From contig JASJZH010000006.1 in assembly GCA_037178975.1 (NCBI GenBank), positions 9,610,001-9,674,000 of the forward strand: a stretch of 64,000 bases of DNA. Direction: 5' to 3'. A program made the position numbers and the translations under genes. Position 1 is the first letter of the stretch, and each line of letters begins with the position of its first letter. Source of the stretch: Oscheius tipulae. Lineage: Eukaryota > Nematoda > Chromadorea > Rhabditida > Rhabditidae. Below the pieces are notes generated by a model, which saw only the letters and a list, made by a program, of their open reading frames with translations, had not been told where the DNA came from and did no database searches. This document shows positions 37,801 to 49,322 of the stretch, piece after piece.

Positions 37801-38424
37801 TACTACTGGGCACAGAAATATTGCATTCCCCGTTTCGTGCTTTCCTGATCAGAACAACAAATATATCAAGTTCGAAAAGTAATCAGTACTACGCTGTTTG
37901 TACCTGAGGTTCGCTCGGAAACTTTGGAATATTATTTTTTTCAAAAAATCTTTAAAAAAATTTCAGGTACAGCTAGAAGATGATCAGGTCGCTACAAGTC
38001 TTTTGAGAGCTCCGACAACCATTTTCCGTAGTTTCTGAAACTCCAAAAGCTGGATGTCTAAACATCAAGCTACCGTATAAGCCGTGAGTGTTTCAACAGA
38101 TTCACAATCCTTTTATTCTTAGCCGATCCATCCCATCACGTGAGCTATCCGCTTATCCTCGCCTGTGGTCTTTCTTTTTGCCACTTTCGAAAACAATCCC
38201 CTCAGTTGAAAACTGGCAGTGTTGGTAGTATCAGAGTGAGTGGGGATCATCATTCAAAAGTACCAGTGCAGTTATCATACCGCCAAAGAGATTTTCTCGG
38301 TCTATTTGCGTCAAGCGAAGATCTTCCTACAATCCGAGGTAAATCCGATATTTGTTACGTCTGTACCAATGCCATGTGTGTTTCTATTTCCAGGAGACAT
38401 AAATCATCCGTCGTACAATGATGT
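33291..38424. other. Gene-poor stretch, 5.1 kb
   Basis: It contains a 209-codon open frame on the minus strand (35803-35174) and several shorter ones. None shows domain similarity, splice support or exon-like base composition. A TC microsatellite lies at 34795-34830. I see no convincing gene. Confidence 0.4.
34795..34830. repeat. (TC)n microsatellite
   Basis: About 18 uninterrupted TC dinucleotides. Confidence 0.95.
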
Positions 38425-38714
38425 TTAGACACACGAGAGAGGAAAAAAATTACTGGTTCCATTGCTCGGAGCCTTTTCCTGGTGATGCTTGACACGTGTC
38501 CCCCTGAACCAAATCTGCAAAATTACTGAGTTCAAGGTGAACTCTCTCTCTGTCTCTTTGTCTGAATAACGGGGCTCTGTGTCTCTCAAAATAGTAAAAG
38601 ACTTACATGAACACGGAATTCAGTCGCTTGAATTCTTGGGGCAATGTCTTCACGCGAAAAAATGTCTGGATAATGAGTCTTAGCAAAGTAGAGTAAAATA
38701 TTATAGTCTAGCAT
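38425..38714 (-). pseudogene. Degenerate OTX homeobox copy (second half of homeodomain)
   Basis: Two open segments, 38714-38607 and 38514-38425, are joined by a candidate GT-AG intron (CAT|gtaagt to ttgcag) at the same place as the intron in the intact OTX homeodomain. The first reads FAKTHYPDIFSREDIAPRI, close to the [22 protein letters not shown]. The second reads IWFRGTRVKHHQEK where OTX has [14 protein letters not shown]. The invariant Asn51 is Gly and Lys50 is Arg, so DNA binding should be lost. No N-terminal half of the homeodomain or the linker was found. It is most likely a decayed duplicate, although the frame has no stop. Confidence 0.65.
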
Positions 38715-39047
38715 ATCAGAACCTTTTTTTTAAAAAAAAAAAGGTGAAAGAAAAATGTGATGAGAGGCAATACTGTAGAGATCAATGAAAAGTGCTAACT
38801 CAGCGTGCAATGCCTAATGGTCGGGCCCGGACATGATGCATGGAGCAGAGGAGAGAACGGAGACAGTAGTGTACAGTTGACGCATTTATTGTTTTAGTGG
38901 CTACAAATTTTTTTATCCATTTCGATATAAGAAGAAACTAGTTGTGTTCGATGAAAGCTTATCAAGTCTGTGGGCTGAAGTTCACGTGAAGATGTTTTCC
39001 GAATCATTCCTGCAATAGCTTCCATTTATGCTAAAGCTATGTCTCAC

Positions 39048-39193
39048 CTGAATAAATATATGCGACACCCCAATTTTGTGGTCGTTTTGGTCAAAATGAA
39101 AGATATCGGGCAACTGAGTCCGGACAAAGTAACTTTCGAGAATGTCCAATTGTTTACCGGTGATGGAGTATTCGTGACGGTGTTGTCGAACAA
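39048..39193 (-). pseudogene. Degenerate OTX homeobox copy (first three-quarters of homeodomain)
   Basis: A 146-nt open segment is bounded by an acceptor (gatgcag) and a donor (CAG|gtgaga), matching the 142-nt homeobox exon of the OTX gene at 29919-30060. It reads [19 protein letters not shown] where OTX has [19 protein letters not shown]; the third-helix approach is badly diverged (HKIGVSHIFIQ). No matching recognition-helix exon follows. It has the same strand as OTX and the other degenerate copy. Confidence 0.65.
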
Positions 39194-39329
39194 CTGCATC
39201 GGCGAACATGCTAGCGGTGCAAGGGCTGAAAAGGCCGGAACATAAAGTTTATGAATTGTTTCAACCGGATAGGAGAATTTACTGGGATGTTAATGAGAGA
39301 AATATTTTTCTTTCCTCCTGAGTCTTATA

Positions 39330-39535
39330 CAGTGCGCGTCATAACTATAAAGGCACCCCAGTTTTTAGCTGTGGAGCCAAAACTACGCATTTTAAAAAAA
39401 ATCTGACAATGCCATCTTTTTCTACGGTATTCAAAACCCTTGTAAAAAAATCTACAGACCCATCGGATTATCCTTCTGCCCTAGATAAACAAAAAGGTCT
39501 CGTCGAATTCAGAAGCGTCAAAACTATAAAGGCAC
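39330..39535 (+). repeat. Left terminal inverted repeat of the Tc3-like element
   Basis: About 205 bp, matching the complement of 40712-40918 almost base for base. The outer and inner copies of the CGTCANAACTATAAAGGCA motif mark its two ends. Confidence 0.9.
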
Positions 39536-39575
39536 TAACAAAACAATTCATATAAATAGCTTAACTTTAAATGTT

Positions 39576-40598
39576 TCAGTAGTCGGTGGCTCTTCCGTTG
39601 CGGGAGATCAACTGGAACAGACGGCTGTTCATCGAGAGAGAAAGATTCTTCAAAACAATGGGGTTCAGGGTCCTCCAGGCGATAAGAATGGCATTCTTCA
39701 ACTCCTGTACAGTTGAGAACTGCTTGCCGCTCTTGTAGACCTCTCTGACGAGAATTCCCCAGAGATTTTCAATCGGATTGAGATCGGGAGAACAGGCGGG
39801 CCACGGCATAGTGTTAACGTTGTTGCTTTGCAGCCAGAGCCTAGTGGAGTTGGATGAATGGATCGGCGCATTATCATGTTGAAACGTCATCTGCGGATTG
39901 GCATGGAGGTAAGGAAGCAGGTTGTTCTCGAGCACATCTTGATAGTCGAGGCTATTCATCCTGCTGGTAACAAACTCGAGCGAGACAGTACCGTCGTGTG
40001 AGTATGCCGCCCAGACCATAACCGAAGCGCCACCAAAATTTCTCTTCGAGAAATAAACCGGGTCCTTCCTCAAGTCGCGCCAATACGATGTATTCCCATC
40101 CGGACCGTCAAGATTCCACTTTTTTTCGTCGGAGAAGATGACCTATAGAAGCTATGAAAACAAAAATTTAGATTTACTCACTTTAGTCCAATCAGTATTG
40201 AAGTGGTTTCTCGCAAAGGTCATCCTATCAGCAATGTGACGAGGGAGAAGTCGGGGAGCAGACTTCATCTTCTGTCTGGTCAAATGAGCATTCCTGTGGA
40301 TGGAGCGGAGAACAGTGCTGTTCGAAACACTGAGACGGAGATCGGATTTCAGGAGAGCAGTGGTCACTCTTTTGTTGGAGACAGTTCGAGCGATCATTCG
40401 CTCGTCCCTGATTGTCAGCTTTCTTGGTCTTCCTCCTCTGTTTTTAGCTCCATAGCCAACAGGATCCTTGCGATAATTGTCCACCACGGTAGGAGAACGT
40501 CCAATGGTAGTAGCTATGGCCCTGTTGCTCAATCCTTGACCAGCAAGGACGTCAACCTGTCCCCTCTCTACATCCGTTAGGCGGGCTCCTAGAGGCAT
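39576..40598 (-). CDS. Tc3-like DD34E transposase
   Basis: Exons (minus): 40598-40182 and 40142-39576, joined across a 39-nt intron, giving 327 residues; Tc3 of C. elegans also has an intron-bearing transposase of about this size. The N-terminal bipartite helix-turn-helix region starts LTDVERGQVDVLAGQGLSNR and continues to the HTH_Tc3_2-like part (NRGGRPRKLTIRDERMI). The catalytic triad is complete: Asp in VIFSDEKKW, Asp in FQHDNAPIH, Glu in SPDLNPIENLWG, with 34 residues between the last two (DD34E). The start MPLGARL is chosen because Tc3-type transposases begin there; an upstream in-frame ATG at 40670 is also possible. No frameshift or stop is visible, so the element may be or recently have been active. 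Confidence 0.92.
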
Positions 40599-40711
40599 CA
40601 CAAAGGTATTCGGAGATGAGCAGGTGTTGAACGAGTGCCAGAAGCAACTTTTCCATTCTTTTATACGCATGATTTAACATGTCTCGATAAGTAAAAACTC
40701 TAAATACCGTC

Positions 40712-40918
40712 TGCCTTTATAGTTTTGACGCTTCTGAATTCGACACGTCGAGACCTTTTTGTTTATCTAGGGCAGGATAATCCGATGGGTCTGTAGATTT
40801 TTTTACAAGGGTTTTGAATACCGTAGAAAAAGATGGCATTGTCAGATTTTTTTTAAAATGCGTAGTTTTGGCTCCACAGCTAAAAACTGGGGTGCCTTTA
40901 TAGTTATGACGCGCACTG
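40712..40918 (-). repeat. Right terminal inverted repeat of the Tc3-like element
   Basis: Complement of the left repeat. The outer end is cactg next to the TA duplication, and the inner motif is tgcctttatagttttgacg. Confidence 0.9.
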
Positions 40919-43829
40919 TACTTGCACAATAGCACTTTCGACTGTTATCGCGGAACATGGATCTAGTAGAGAGAACGGTCAGGTCAAACTCTTTTTTTTT
41001 TTACAAAAGCGCAACGGTGTTTGTCTTTGTATGTATAGCCGATGTCGCAGAGGCGCAGCCGCCTGCCACAGCTCCGCGGTTACGTGCAGGGCTAGCACTC
41101 TGGGTTCAATCTCTTTGATTTTTTTCGGGTTCCGAAAGGGCGGTGAAGCCGTAGTAGACGCGTGGTGTAAATGTAAATATTTTCTAGAATCGATAGAAGC
41201 ATATTTCAATCCGATTTGCTGACATATCAACAAGGAAAGATACTCAAGTAGCTTCAAGTAACGATAGGCATTTTCGGTGATGTTGTTCGGTGTTGTAACT
41301 GGAGCAAAATACCAGAGAAACTGTGCTGCGAGAGTTTCAGCGACAAAGGTAGTCTCACTGGTAACAGGTGTGGTATAAGGCTGTTCTTCTTTTCCCGTCA
41401 ATCCAAAATATGAATTTAGAATCAGAGATATAGCCATATGTTGTGAAGAGTCTTGAAATTTTCTCTATATTTCGTAGAGCATAACATTTTTCACATTCCT
41501 TTTTCATGCTTAATTAACACGAGGCTAAAGGTTCTCGAGTGTAAGGCAATTAAGGCAGTAATTGTGCTTGCCTCCTAGAGTTCCAATTAATTTTTCTTTC
41601 ATTCTTGGTAGGAAGTGTGCTGATCCCCTCCTACAGCTTATTAGGCCTAGTCGATGTTCTTGCATCCAAAAGCTGCAATATGACCCTCTACCACCCCCTA
41701 TCGGCGTCAAATTGGCTTCAGCACACCATTTGTCTGCCCTCCTCATTCTGACATCGTATTCGCAGGGTGCATGCTGGTCAACCAGAAACACGTGGATTAC
41801 TCGAGTATTGACATCCCCCTCTTCCCATGACAGAGAGCTGCGGGTAAACATCTCCCGAGGAAAACTTTGAACTAAACCACTTTTAGTTTTCCTCTACTTT
41901 GCTAGACACCCCAAGACCTTGGTCATTTCCTCTTTTCCCTAATGGCATGTCTTGGACTACATTCTCGCGAACGTCACCTCCCTTCCTCCGCTTGAAAAGT
42001 AGCCTCTTTCTGGAAAATTAACATCTAATTATGGTTGCGGGTACTCAAAGGCCGCCACAAAAAGCGAAAGTGGGATGAGATATACGAACTGTCCTCATCT
42101 TTCTTTCTGTTTCCCTCTATGCCATTGGCGAACCGGCCCGTTTCGGTCATTGCCGACGGTTGGTCACACCCGAAAACAACCAGTGTGTTGCAATGACTAG
42201 TCATTTGATGCGCGAGTACACACTTTTCTCCCGTTCCGGAAGTTTCCTTTTCATTCTGGCGCACTTTTCCCTGTGTGTTCGGGCCACGATTTTTGAAGGC
42301 ATTTGCATTTAAAATGAGCCGCACCGGCACAGGGCAACCATTGCGCTGCTGTCAATCTCGAGAGCATGAGGTTCACTTTCATATTGGTCTTTACAAAGCC
42401 CGCCACAATAATTTATTTGAAACTTTCCCCGTCTAGGGCAATTTAAATATTGGCCTAAAGTAGAAGTTTTGTTTTTATCCTTTTTTCACTAGATTTTTGG
42501 GGCGTTTAGATTTTTCTTATGACTGCTTCCTGCATATACTTAAGCAGTAGACATATGGGAAAAGTTTTAAACTAAGTGCTTGAAGGAATTGCAAGATACC
42601 TTTCACAACATGTCTCAGCTTGACTTTCCGAGGTTACAAGATACTATTTTCGGTGGACCAGAAGTCTTTAATATACTTTTGACTAGTCTACCGCCTCCCA
42701 GTCAAACGGAAACGCAATGGAGCGCGACTAATCCCCACTGTTTCTCATCCGAAGAGCAGGCGCAACCTCCATTCTGTCTGGTTTCTCGATCAGAGAGAAA
42801 GCCCCCTGACCTTGAAGTTTCGTTACACAGCTGTTCTCCGACAAAGGGAGAAAGGTTGATCCCAAAGTCTCGCGTGTGTCCTTCGCCGTTATCGGGGCAG
42901 CCGAGGCGGTAACCTCTTGAATCCGGTTCGGATTTGTGTTTGCCACCGGGTATACGGCTTGTGCCATAGATGCGCATCTTCGATAAGTGTTGTAAAATGG
43001 CTTCCACGTGATGAGTCACGACCTGCTCCTCTCTACCTTCAGGTCATATATATTCGCTCTCGCTTCCGGCGACACCTTTCACCCTCTTGCCTAGGCCGTT
43101 CCTTTTTCGCGCCCCCAAACGTCCGTCATTTTGCCTCTCGTGTGGACATAGAATCCAATTAATTGGAAAACAAGGAACATTGCCTTATCGTGACACGTGC
43201 AGTGAACTCCTCTCAGTCTCTCTGGTCACTTTGGTCTAACTGATACGGTTCTATTACAACTAGATCTCGTCTTTGTCGCATTGTCTTCCTACAATCTTAA
43301 GGTTACAACTGACTGTAAGCAAGACATTAAAAAGGCTTGCCATTTATTGAGTAAGCATGTTATGAAACTTCCTATCAGTTGCTTCAATATAAAGCTTACG
43401 AGGTGTTGGGTTTTGAAATCCAAGAGAAGCCCAAAAACTCATTCTTCTTTGCGATCTAATCATTTCAACAGCTTGTTACAACACATGTTATGGAAACCGT
43501 TTAGTAACTTTTATTACTGAAGCGAAATTTGGCATGTCTATCTGACGCTTCGCCATTTGAAACCATAATTAATTAGCCGAAAATGCCAGGTGGAGCTGTC
43601 AAGATGACAAGTCAGGATTCAAGTTTGAATCTATTTTAAAGTGTCCTAGCGTCTCTGTCTGTCTGCGTGTATGTCTGTCTGAAGTCAATATTGCCAATTA
43701 GTGTGCACTACTTTGTGCGCACACAATTGTTTGCAAGTCAAATCAGTTTGGGGTTAGCTTCGGTGGGGAAACGTTGCTCCTGTCATGGTAGCTCGACTGG
43801 AGGGAGACTTACGGGCGGGTTGAAGTGAG

Positions 43830-43945
43830 AGGAGGAAGTAGGTTCAAAGGGTAAGAAAATGAAATGGAAGAGGGTTCAAAGAGTGAAAAGGAAGTGGATT
43901 CGAGGGATAGGAAGTGGCTTCTAAGAGTGGGAAGTGGGTTCAATG
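43830..43945. repeat. Degenerate tandem repeat, gaagtgggttc-type units
   Basis: Five imperfect units of about 20-28 bp share the core ggaagtgggttcaaagagtg (variants with taggttc, agggttc, tggattc, tggcttc, tgggttc). Confidence 0.7.
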
Positions 43946-45315
43946 AGCCCCAAAGGGGCGACTGAAAGGTGACAGGTGGACAGAGAAACGCACGGTGACA
44001 ATGACAACGACTATAGGGTTTTTATATAGTATATATAGTAAAGTATTCAATGCAATTTGGACACACCGTAGTCTCATTCCCACCTGTTTTATCGATTTCC
44101 AACCCTAGGTCAACTCCCAAAGCGCAATCAACTATGCTCTCATCAGAATTCTTAGAACTGTTTTTTCAAAGTTCAAAAAAGACCCTTTCACAAACAGTTC
44201 ATCTACTTCGCACTCAGCACGTGCTCTCTCTTTCTATTCCTTTATCAGAGAATAACAGCCCCCTGACCGATAACCTTGCACAGTCCATATATTCCCTCTC
44301 TGACCTTGTCTCCGCTTAATTTCTCTGAGCACACTCCCTCTGAAAATTATCGTTTCTGGCAGGCGAACAGCTGGTCTGCGACACATTTCCACAGCCCGAA
44401 GCTACTTTTTGAAGTCTGTGTAACAATTTTTTCGTATCTTTCTCTTGTTTTTAGCCTCTACCAGATTCATGCCCTCTCGAGCAGCAAAAGGTCATTCTCG
44501 ACTATACTTTCTAACGAGGTCTAGGTATGAAAATTGCCTCTTCCAACTGGTTCAAATGATCTTGTTCCACGTCAGGTGTCATGGCCTCAGTCTCTCTCTC
44601 CCTGGACGTCATTAGTTGCTTTGTGTACACTGGTAAACCACCACGAACCTTTTCTTGACTCCTGTCGTCTTTTTTGATCGTAGATTAGTGCCCCAAACAT
44701 GGCCCTGGTTGTAAAATCGAGTACGGGGAGGGGCTATTATTCGCTTCTGATCAGTTTACACCGGATATTTTGAATTGAAGAGACTGGCATCTTTGTCCCC
44801 AGTTCTCGAGTCTTGATCATGGTGTAATGTGTGAACGTCCTTGCCGTTCTCGTCGCCTTGTTTTATCGGCCCAGTCACCTGTTGGTGACTGACTTCCCTC
44901 CTCTCCTTCTACTGGATCTCCCACTTGCCTCCTCTCACTCTCACACTACCGCAGCATTATGCTTGCACAGTGTGGGGCGTATGTCGATGCCAGTTTGCTC
45001 TCTCATGGGTGCCCGCTTCCTCAAAGACCGTTTGCCGAACGACACAAAAATGCTCTCGCGCCTGGATAAGCACCTTTGGAGGGCTTTTTTTTGGTCTTTT
45101 CCATAGATCGGGGTTGGTTTTTCGAAACAGGGGCCGATTTCCTTGTGTCTCCCGAGCCTGGGCTCTTATCAGACCTCAGCAGCAGCATGACCCCTCTTAT
45201 CTGTCGTTCTCCATTTTTCGAGCATGCTCCTCTTAGGTTTTAAACCGCCTCTCTCTCTCTTCTGTTTTCTCCGCATTATCTTGAACCTCAAAGGTTTTAT
45301 TTCTCATTTTGTCTC

Positions 45316-45510
45316 TCCCGTACCGTCGACAAGGCTAATTTCCACAAGTATGTTCTCAACAGTAAGGGTTAAATTCTCCCCCATACCGTCTCGATACCTG
45401 TATATGCTCCCAATACGCCTCTGAGGATTCCTCTCCCGTACCGCATCGTTACCTAATAGATGTCTCTTAAATTTCCTTCTCATGTTTTTCGCCATACCGT
45501 CTAGTTACCG
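45316..45510. repeat. Periodic tctcccgtaccgtc motif, about 58-bp spacing
   Basis: Four related motifs (ctcccgtaccgtcgac, cccccataccgtctcgat, ctcccgtaccgcatcgtt, cgccataccgtctagtt) begin near 45316, 45377, 45431 and 45490. The sequence between them is unrelated or strongly diverged. Confidence 0.6.
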
Positions 45511-46070
45511 GGATTTTTTTGGCCTACGATTTAAGCATTTGCCAAAACTTTACCCGTAGCGCATTTTCAAACAAAAACGGCAAAGATTTTATCAAGTCCT
45601 TTCGCTTTTCTCAAATAATCGATCTGGACTTATTGATGCGGGTCCTGGCGCGCAAACTGGTAATCCTCTATGCGGCAGACTGCCAAAATTAGACGCGGAG
45701 CATTGTTGTCCTAGACAAAACTGGGAGTAGCTGATGGCAAAACAACGAATATTTCATGCCTCGAGGCCCTGTGACCAGTTCCCTGTCTCGGTGGCTTCAC
45801 TTTCTCTCTCTCTCTCTTTTGAAACTAGTTCCCAGACGCATCCGGTGTATCAGCTGGACTGCACTTTACTGTTGGGGCTCCCCCTTTCTCCTCGCCATCT
45901 GACCTTGGCAGGGCCGAACAAACGGCCCCCATCTCGTTTTCTTTCCTTCTACGGGAATAGGCGCCTTTCGCCCCCTGTCAATGTTTTTTGTGCCATTCCC
46001 CAAAGCTGTATTGTCTTGTTTAATTCGTTTTCAATTCACCGAAAAGTCCAAACTGTCTCATTTTCAGAAA

Positions 46071-48291
46071 ATGTGGACAGTGTATGTCGGAGGTGGGCCT
46101 CGAAGGGTCAACCATGCTGCCGTAGCCATAGGAGATAGGGTAAGTGCATATTACTAATTTTTCTCATTACAATTTTCAGACTTTTTCATTTGGTGGGTAC
46201 TGTTCTGGTGAGCAGATGTCCAATAACCAACCCATAGACATTCACGAGCTGAACACCAGTAAGATCTTGCCTTCTTTGTTGCATGTAAAGATTTAAAGAT
46301 ACGTACCGATGGAGAGTCATTCATGCCTCCAACAAGCAATGTACAGTGGATGAGTCGATGCCGGAACAGCATGTCTGGTCTCACGTAAGCTCTCGTTTCT
46401 CGTGTACACGTGGTTTTTTTAGAGCGAAATGGAAGGGAACGACCAAAAATTAAGTGAAGAAGAACTAACACGACTCGCTGTCCCTTATCAGAGGTATGGC
46501 CCTTCATTTGTTCTAGAATTCGATCATTCTTCAGATACGGCCATACAGTAGTCGCCTACGCGGGAAAAGCGTATCTGTGGGGTGGAAGAAACGACGAATA
46601 CGGAGCCAGTGCCCATTTACACGAGTTCGATCCAGGTATGCTTTTACAAGTTTCAAATTTATCGTCTTTTCCAGTGAGTTGTCGATGGAGATACGTGGAA
46701 ACCGGCGGATTCCGTCCTCCGGCACGGGATGGTCATACTGCCGTGGTCATAGATCAAAAAATGTTTCTATTTGGAGGTTTTGAAGAAGAAGCACAACGAT
46801 TCAGCCAGGAAACCTACTATTTCGACTTCAGGTTCTCGACGTGGCACTCCCTGAACACAATTGTAAGTGTTCCTATACTCTTTCTACAAATCTCGTCCAG
46901 GGTGACCCGCCACAATGGAGAGATTTCCATACTGCTGTGGCCCTCGGTAGCAAGATGTACGTATTTGGTGGGAGAAGTGACCAAATGGGACAATATCATT
47001 CGACGAGAGACACCTACTGTCAACAGCTGAAAGTTCTAGACGTTACGACGAAAAAATGGACGTTACTACCGCCATCAGGCGAAAGAACGCCCTCTGGGAG
47101 GAGAAGTCATTCAGCATGTAAGCTATTCTTCCTATATTTTAAAAACTTGGTTTCAGGGACCTACAACGGTAAAATGTACATGTTTGGCGGGTTCAATGGT
47201 ACAATGAGCACGCATTACGATGAGCTCTGGTGCTACGATCCTGATCTGAACAAATGGACGAAGATGAACCCGATCGCCTTGGCTACACCACCTTGTGCAA
47301 GAAGACGACAATGTACAGTTGTCGTGGGACATCGAGTCTTTCTGTTTGGAGGCACTACGTAAGTATTTCACTCCTTCCATTCCTGTTTCAAAGTCATAAG
47401 AGGCAAAATTTGAGGAAGAGACAACCAGAAGCTTGACTTTCCGTTTTTTTCAGTTTCTGTTTATGCATTCCATTTACACAATTTTGAATTCTTAGCTCTG
47501 GTTATTCTCCAAGGTTCGAGATAAAATAGCCCGGCAAACATTTGAGATTGATTTGTCGATAATCTGCTTTCTCACAGTGCTCTCACATTGTCTGCAGTTA
47601 ATCTTTCCCCAGACAATCAAACAATACGAACCGTGGGAAAAACCGATATCTTTGAAAACAAATACCTTTCTTTTTAGCATCAAAGGAAAAGTGACATGCT
47701 GACACAGACTAGTTGAGAAGTGTAGATTTGGATAGTAAAAGATTGACCGACTGGGACAGACATGGCAGATAGACAGATGACAGACAGATTGACAGACAGA
47801 CAAGGAGGCATTGTTCGATGGTGACAAAGAGTATGTGAGTCGAGCCCAGTAGGCCTAAATACGGCTCGGGCCGCTCCCATGCCTACCATTTGCTAGTTGA
47901 AATGAAGAATTCTACTCTGTTCAACGCCGTTCTAAGGTTCCAGTCAATACGGTTTTTGAAAACCTTGTTGAAATCTTTTCGGCTATACATACAAACTTTT
48001 CCAGACCCACCGAAGCGACTGTCTCAAACGGAAACATGGCATTGACTGACCTCGCTGATCTCTATGTCTTGGACTATAGCCCATCTCTCGGAACCTTTGC
48101 TGCCCGTTCAGCTATAGACAGTGGAATGTTCGAGAAACACGCCAACTTGCTTACCAGGCCTGTCAGGTTACTTTTTAGCCTATTTTCCTTTAAAGAAAAA
48201 GTTGTTCAGAATGGAGCTGGAATACATGACAGCGCCGAACAAGGTCGGAAACGAGTACTCAAACAATAATCGTGATTTCACTAACGGCTAA
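46071..48291 (+). CDS. klhdc3: KLHDC3-like kelch-repeat protein
   Basis: Exons: 46071-46139, 46180-46258, 46299-46384, 46423-46493, 46535-46635, 46675-46862, 46901-47117, 47157-47358, 48005-48166, 48210-48291, giving 418 residues (human KLHDC3 382). It opens with MWTVYVGGGPRRVNHAA, nearly the KLHDC3 start. Kelch blades follow, each with the GG/Y-W pattern: FSFGGYCSGE, AYLWGGRND, MFLFGGFEEEAQRFS, MYVFGGRSDQMGQYHS, MYMFGGFNGTMSTHYDELW, VFLFGGTT. The C-terminal segment (DLADLYVLDYSPSLGT, then RMELEYMTAP) also follows KLHDC3, a substrate receptor of a CUL2 ubiquitin ligase that recognises C-terminal degrons. The acidic insert in exons 3-4 (VDESMPEQH to SEEELTR) is longer than in vertebrates. The ATG is three bases after an acceptor-like ttttcag. 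Confidence 0.93.
47359..48004 (+). other. 646-nt KLHDC3 intron with a GACAGA-rich tract
   Basis: It contains a purine/gacaga-rich run at about 47745-47810. No further exon was recognised. Confidence 0.5.
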
Positions 48292-49285
48292 ACAGCTAAA
48301 TGGTCTGGTGCCTCGGCTTCTATCACTCTCTCCCTCTCTCTCTAGACTTGATCAACTTGAAAACGCGGTATCCCCTTTCACATCTTCGAATCACACACAG
48401 GGACTTTCCAACTTGTTATTTTTTACCCGGTTAGACTTTTCTATCGAGATCTCATTCTGTACCTATACAAACCTCCTAAGTCATCTAGATGCTGTCATTT
48501 TGTTACTAACTCCAAGTGTACATATAGCCTTGACCTGTTACATGCTTTCCACCCTAATGAAAATTGCTGCCTTCGGACACTGTTCTTGAACTTTTATTGC
48601 TGATTTGTAACATTTGGGCGGCAGACAGACCCCAATTTTTTAAAGTCGATTGGGGCCATCTTGGTTGCTAGGAGACTTCTCGTTCAATTGGGTGCAATCT
48701 TCCGAAAATTGTGGTCGTCACATTGGGAGCGATGCCTTTTTCCATGTTTTACGATTTTCTGCCTTCGGAAACCAATAAAATGTGCAACCAGCTGTAGCAG
48801 AACAGCTATACAATCACACTAGTGGCATAACTTACGCGGCTGAAAGTCTGGGTACACTGCTGAGACCAGGACACACTTTTTTTGCATTTCGTCGTCGATC
48901 TCGGTCTAATTGGTTTAAGTCTGGTCGCTCAGTAATTGAAACATTTTGCGACGCTGCCTTCGTTGTTTTGCAGCTGTAACTTTGTGTGTTTTCATTCGGA
49001 ACTTCAATGGAGATTCGGTTTCTTGAAGATAATGGTGAAATTATGTTTGGTCTTCAGTTGTTTATACATGTTAACAATTTCTTATCGCTGTTTTACACTG
49101 TTGCTAGCTCTCTGTCAAGCTGTCAAAATTTATCTTGTTGCCCCTTGTTTGTTTTCACGTAAGTCTTTTTCTGCACCTGTCGACATAAAATCTTCTTATC
49201 CTGCTACTTTGTGACTGTCAAATTTCATTTTTGGTACTTTTCTCATAAGCCCTCTTTCAAACTTGCGCGATTCTTCTTCTTAACG

Positions 49286-49322
<37 letters not shown>

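Larger units (their letters stand above)
39330..40918 (-). mobile_element. Tc3-like Tc1/mariner transposon, apparently complete
   Basis: The 1589-bp element begins CAGTGCGCGTCATAAC, ends with its complement, and is flanked by TA on both sides (39328-39329 and 40919-40920), the Tc1/mariner target duplication. The terminal inverted repeats are about 200 bp and nearly identical; I see only two small indels (about 3 and 5 nt). The terminal motif CGTCATAACTATAAAGGCA recurs with one change at the inner end of each repeat (about 39516-39534 and 40712-40730), giving two likely transposase-binding sites per end. The transposase gene is intact and runs on the minus strand. Confidence 0.93.
40921..46070. 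other. Gene-poor stretch between the transposon and KLHDC3
   Basis: 5.1 kb without a convincing gene. It includes degenerate direct repeats at about 43830-43945 and 45316-45510 (listed separately). The other open frames are short and mostly antisense pairs. Confidence 0.45.

Noticed and set aside
38722-38749. T-run/A-run palindrome next to a degenerate homeobox
   Set aside because: Simple homopolymer symmetry without further structure.
42580-42967. Overlapping open frames on both strands
   Set aside because: Mirror-image open frames without splice sites; likely chance in a more G+C-rich patch.
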